NCBI RefSeq assembly: GCF_000422345.1
Contig: NZ_AULP01000008.1
Span: forward strand, 62,001-126,000
Direction: 5' to 3'
From: Neomelitea salexigens DSM 19753
GTDB lineage: Bacteria > Pseudomonadota > Gammaproteobacteria > Pseudomonadales > Spongiibacteraceae
Length of the DNA stretch: 64,000 nucleotides
Below, piece by piece: positions 60,714-64,000 of this stretch (the stretch's first letter is position 1; the number at the start of each line of letters is the position of its first letter). The position numbers and the translations under genes are program-made. The notes beneath the pieces were generated by a model. It saw only the letters and a list, made by a program, of their open reading frames with translations. It was not told the DNA's origin and did no database searches.

Positions 60714-61436
60714 ATGAGCAAATCAGACAACATCTACGCAAAGCCTCAAAAGGCCTTGCAGCGCTTCGCCTTCGACGAGCAAGTTGTCGAGGTCTTCCCG
60801 GATATGATTCAACGATCGGTCCCGGGCTACGCGACGATAATTGCCATGACCGGCGTAATGGCCGGTCGCTATGCTCAACCAGGGAGTCACTGCTACGACC
60901 TCGGCTGCTCACTCGGCGCCAGCTCACTTGCCATGGCGCGGGAAACCCAGGGGCGCAATATCCAGCTCATTGGTGTGGATAATTCTTCCGCAATGATCGA
61001 GCGCTGCCGCGACTACTGCCAGCAGTCCGACACCGACATCACATTGCGCTGTGAATCCATTCAAGAAACAGAGATACGAAATGCCTCGGTTGTCGTGCTC
61101 AATTTTACGCTGCAGTTTGTCCCCGAGGCTGAACGCAATGCCCTGTGTCAGCGCATCAGCGACGCCATGCGCCCCGGTGGCGTATTGATCCTGTCGGAAA
61201 AAATCCGTTTTGCCGACCCCCACCTTCAGGAGTTAAATACAGAGCTTCACCACGCCTTCAAGCGCGCAAATGGCTACAGCGAAATGGAAGTCGCACAAAA
61301 GCGCAGCGCACTGGAAAACGTTCTTATCCCAGAAACCTTGAGCCAGCACCAAAGCCGCCTAAAAAACTGCGGCTTCACCAGTGTTGACGTCTGGTTCCAG
61401 TGTTTTAATTTCGCCTCGATGGTCGCCGTAAAATGA
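60714..61436 (+). CDS. cmoA: Carboxy-SAM synthase CmoA
   Basis: CmoA converts SAM and prephenate to carboxy-SAM, used for the cmo5U34 wobble modification. The 240 residues show FDEQVVEVFPDMIQRSVPGY, the SAM loop CYDLGCSLGASSLAMA, GVDNSSAMIERCR and the late HHAFKRANGYSEMEV motif. Its stop overlaps the cmoB start by 4 nt. Confidence 0.97.
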   Translation: MSKSDNIYAKPQKALQRFAFDEQVVEVFPDMIQRSVPGYATIIAMTGVMAGRYAQPGSHCYDLGCSLGASSLAMARETQGRNIQLIGVDNSSAMIERCRDYCQQSDTDITLRCESIQETEIRNASVVVLNFTLQFVPEAERNALCQRISDAMRPGGVLILSEKIRFADPHLQELNTELHHAFKRANGYSEMEVAQKRSALENVLIPETLSQHQSRLKNCGFTSVDVWFQCFNFASMVAVK

Positions 61437-62416
61437 ACCACCCGCGGATGAACTACCAGGCCTTCCTGGGCAAGCTTGCAAGCAACGAGAACCTCGCCGA
61501 CTGGGCGAACCAACTGCCCGACCAGATTAACGCGGGCCTCAGCCCCAAACGCTACGGCGACCTACCCCGCTGGCAGCAAGCGCTGAGCGCACTCCCCGAT
61601 CTCATACCGCGCACCACCGATATGAACACCTCACGAGTGGGCGCAATTGGCGACATCACTCCGCAACAAAGCGAGCAATTGCGCGAGGCCCTGATGGGCT
61701 TGCACCCCTGGCGAAAAGGGCCCTTTGAGCTTTTTGGCGTGCATATCGATACAGAGTGGCGCAGCGACTGGAAGTGGGAGCGCCTCAAAGACCATATTGC
61801 CCCACTCGCCGGACGAGCCGTTTTAGACGTGGGCTGCGGCAGCGGCTACCACTGCTGGCGAATGCGCGGCGCCGGTGCGGAGCTGGTCGTCGGCATCGAC
61901 CCCACGCCCCTGTTTGTCGTGCAATACTTTGCCCTGCAACACTATTTGCAAGACCCATCAGTCGCGGTGCTGCCGATGGGCATTGAGGCCCTGCCGGAAA
62001 AACTGGCGGCCTTCGACACCGTATTCTCAATGGGGATTTTGTATCATCGTCGCTCCCCCTTCGACCACCTAATACAATTGCGAGAAGCACTGGTCAGCGG
62101 TGGAGAGCTCGTGCTGGAAACCCTAATCATCGACGGCCAACTCGGCGAATGCCTGGTTCCCGAGGGCCGCTACAGCAAGATGGGCAATGTCTGGTTCCTG
62201 CCCAGCACGGCCACGCTAGAAAGCTGGCTCAGTAAAGCCGGATTCAAAAATATCCGGGTAGTCGATGTTGCGCAGACCACCACGGACGAGCAGCGACGCA
62301 CAGAGTGGATGCGCTTCCACTCCCTGGCGGAATTCCTGGACCCCGACAACCCTCAACTCACCGCCGAGGGCCACCCTGCGCCCAAGCGGGCCGTCCTTCT
62401 TGCTGAAAAGCCGTAA
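61433..62416 (+). CDS. cmoB: tRNA U34 carboxymethyltransferase CmoB
   Basis: CmoB uses carboxy-SAM to convert 5-hydroxyuridine 34 to cmo5U in tRNAs reading four-codon boxes. The 327 residues have the family N-terminal domain, LHPWRKGPFELFGVHIDTEW, the SAM site VLDVGCGSGYHCWRM and SMGILYHRRSPFDHL. The ATG at 61433 overlaps the cmoA stop; a second ATG five codons in is possible. Confidence 0.97.
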   Translation: MNHPRMNYQAFLGKLASNENLADWANQLPDQINAGLSPKRYGDLPRWQQALSALPDLIPRTTDMNTSRVGAIGDITPQQSEQLREALMGLHPWRKGPFELFGVHIDTEWRSDWKWERLKDHIAPLAGRAVLDVGCGSGYHCWRMRGAGAELVVGIDPTPLFVVQYFALQHYLQDPSVAVLPMGIEALPEKLAAFDTVFSMGILYHRRSPFDHLIQLREALVSGGELVLETLIIDGQLGECLVPEGRYSKMGNVWFLPSTATLESWLSKAGFKNIRVVDVAQTTTDEQRRTEWMRFHSLAEFLDPDNPQLTAEGHPAPKRAVLLAEKP

Positions 62417-62607
62417 AAAGACGCAGCCAGCGGCAGTCCTACACGAAAACCCCTCACTGCGACACAGCGTTATTAGACATTGTTCATGCTTTGAGAAAAA
62501 ATAGCCGTGGTGACAAGTGGCCATTTTTCAATCTATGGTACATTGCAGTAATGTGAAAGCCGCACTCATACCGGTGCTCGCTGACAATAAAGGACGCGCC
62601 CCATCCC

Positions 62608-64000
62608 ATGGACGCAAAACAAGCGGATACAGTGATAGCGACAATGAGCTCGCTGACCAGCCGGTGGTTTGACGACCATCTGTACCGCTATTTGGAGCGC
62701 CTCCAAGACAATTTTCACCGCCGCGCATTAACTAGCAAGCACCCAGACGAACAACAGACTCTACTGACGCAGCAACAGCATATCCGCAGTGGTCAAGACG
62801 AAGCCTATCGACTGTTCTCGCGACACCTGCAGCACAATATTCGTGCCGCCCGCCCCTACAGCATGGGCGGGCATAGCAAACTGGACCAACTGCTCGCCCG
62901 CAGTCAACAGCTGGGTAACGATGAGCTGGAGAACGCCTGCGCAAGGCTGTGCCGCGCCATCTCCCCCATGGCATTGCTGGCCGCCTTCCAACACCTGGCC
63001 AAGCCACTGCGGATCGATCCCGCCCACCTCAGCCAATGCCTGTCGCTGTTTAATGTGCTGATATTGCGAGAAGTCCCCTTGCTCTACCAGCAACTGCTGG
63101 CAGAACTAAATGGCGGCAATATAGAAACAAGTAAGGGCCTGGAAGGCTGGATCGCCCATATTGAGCAGCAGCTAAAACAGCAAAATCTTAGCGCCCAACA
63201 ACGCGCGCTCAACGAGCTGCGTTTACAGCGCCTCCGGGGCCGCAGCCGCCCACAGGGCGACAGCAGCACTCTCAGTGACCAGCAGCTTATTCGCGAAGCC
63301 GCCGCCATATTCGGGCGCAGCCATGTGAATCGTCGGCAGCTGTCCGCGAGTATCCTGGCCTCGCTGAACACCCTACAGACCATTGTCAGTAGCGTTGCAC
63401 TGCGCGACCGCCAGTTATTTCTCAACCCGCTTCACCCAGCGCGCCAAATCAGTCATCAACTGGTCGCAAGCAGCGAACGCTGGCAGCACGCTGACCCAAG
63501 TTTGCAACAGGATTTTGAGCGCGCCACCCGCGATATCGTCAAACAACTCAGCGGGCAAACGCCGTCTAGCGCAGACTTCAATGCACTGCAGGAATCGGTG
63601 GATCAATGCTGTCAGCAATTGGTGCAAAGCGCGAAACTCAACGACCGACGAAAGCTGCACGCCGAAGCGGGTAAACGCAGAATTACTCGACTGCGCCGCA
63701 AGGTGCACGCCCTTATTGACCAGAAAACCCACGGCACCACACTCCCGGCCAGTGTCGACAATTTGTTGTACGGCCCAATGACCAGTATTTTGCTTTACCA
63801 CTGGCTGCGCCACGGCAGTAACAGTGACGCCCTGCGCCGCAACCTCGGTCTGGTCGAAGACATCTTGTGGTATATCAAACCCCACCGCGACTGGGCCTTG
63901 CTGCGCAAGGCCAAAGACATGGGTGGCGACATTGAGCAGCGCCTACTCGACGGGCTCAAACGCATCAATCTCGACGACGACAGCGCCCGCTCCCTGGTAG
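62608..64000 (+). CDS. DUF1631 protein (partial, continues beyond window)
   Basis: An open frame from ATG 62608 runs without a stop for 464 codons to the window edge. Translation gives a largely helical protein with LFLNPLHPARQISHQLVASS and a later LLYGPMTSILLYHWLRHGSN followed by LGLVEDILWYIKPH. These match, from memory, the hallmarks of DUF1631, a large gammaproteobacterial family of unknown role. AAAGGA lies upstream but at a long spacing. The gene follows cmoB after 191 bp. Confidence 0.75.
   Translation, partial: MDAKQADTVIATMSSLTSRWFDDHLYRYLERLQDNFHRRALTSKHPDEQQTLLTQQQHIRSGQDEAYRLFSRHLQHNIRAARPYSMGGHSKLDQLLARSQQLGNDELENACARLCRAISPMALLAAFQHLAKPLRIDPAHLSQCLSLFNVLILREVPLLYQQLLAELNGGNIETSKGLEGWIAHIEQQLKQQNLSAQQRALNELRLQRLRGRSRPQGDSSTLSDQQLIREAAAIFGRSHVNRRQLSASILASLNTLQTIVSSVALRDRQLFLNPLHPARQISHQLVASSERWQHADPSLQQDFERATRDIVKQLSGQTPSSADFNALQESVDQCCQQLVQSAKLNDRRKLHAEAGKRRITRLRRKVHALIDQKTHGTTLPASVDNLLYGPMTSILLYHWLRHGSNSDALRRNLGLVEDILWYIKPHRDWALLRKAKDMGGDIEQRLLDGLKRINLDDDSARSLV

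Overview
The window reads as a core chromosomal segment of a marine-type gammaproteobacterium. Gene order follows that known from Pseudomonas and relatives: mraZ-rnpB-rsmI-lpoA-yraN-diaA-dolP, sspB-sspA-bc1-rpsI-rplM, murA-ibaG-mla, kdsD-kdsC-lptCAB-rpoN-hpf-ptsN-rapZ-ptsO, mreBCD-maf-rng-yhdP, gatCAB, hemA-prfA-prmC-moeB, and lolB-ispE-tRNA-Gln-prs-rplY-pth-ychF-tRNA-Met. Details such as a fused cytochrome b/c1 gene, missing mlaFEDB, and mgtE-darP in place of pmbA/tldD suggest something outside Pseudomonas proper. A Cellvibrionales/Spongiibacteraceae-like organism is my guess by gene order alone. No CRISPR array, prophage, insertion sequence or integrase was seen.

Layout. 1-5.3 kb: start of the division/cell-wall (dcw) cluster with a readable MraZ operator, RNase P RNA, RsmI, and the LpoA-YraN-DiaA-DolP envelope operon. 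5.3-10.3 kb (minus strand): rplM-rpsI, the cytochrome bc1 operon (petA plus a petB-petC fusion), and sspA-sspB. 10.3-14 kb: ZapE, ZapG, a Nif3 protein and the DegS/AlgW protease. 14-19.4 kb (minus): mlaC, ibaG, murA and hisGDC. 19.6-28.6 kb (plus): KDO and LPS transport genes, sigma-54 with the nitrogen PTS genes, then mgtE and darP. 28.6-37.8 kb (minus): the mreBCD-maf-rng-yhdP-nitrilase operon. 38-41.6 kb: gatCAB. 41.6-47 kb: small or poorly characterised genes, cysZ, rhlB, a DoxX protein and moeB. 47-50.3 kb: prmC-prfA-hemA. 50.5-57.5 kb: TPR lipoprotein, lolB, ispE, tRNA-Gln, prs, rplY, pth, ychF, tRNA-Met. 57.6-60.6 kb: an accessory patch of tRNA-tail repeats, an Ig-like lipoprotein and a putative outer-membrane protein. 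60.7 kb to the end: cmoA-cmoB and the 5' part of a DUF1631 gene.

The genes work mainly in envelope construction (peptidoglycan, LPS, lipoprotein sorting, cell shape), translation (tRNAs, release factor and its methylase, amidotransferase, ribosomal proteins, tRNA and rRNA modification) and respiration.

The most unusual feature is a pair of tandem repeats, one behind each of the two tRNA genes. At tRNA-Gln (172-bp period) and at tRNA-Met (183-bp period) the 3' end of the tRNA is repeated downstream after a spacer of small hairpins. The two spacers share sequence modules, although the tRNA tails in each are copied from the local tRNA. The arrangement recalls the 178-bp tyrT/rtT repeats of E. 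coli. Other notable points are the bc1 gene fusion, an apparent ATT start codon for mreC, a five-unit MraZ operator, an orphan mlaC, and several convergent gene pairs that share stop codons or terminators.
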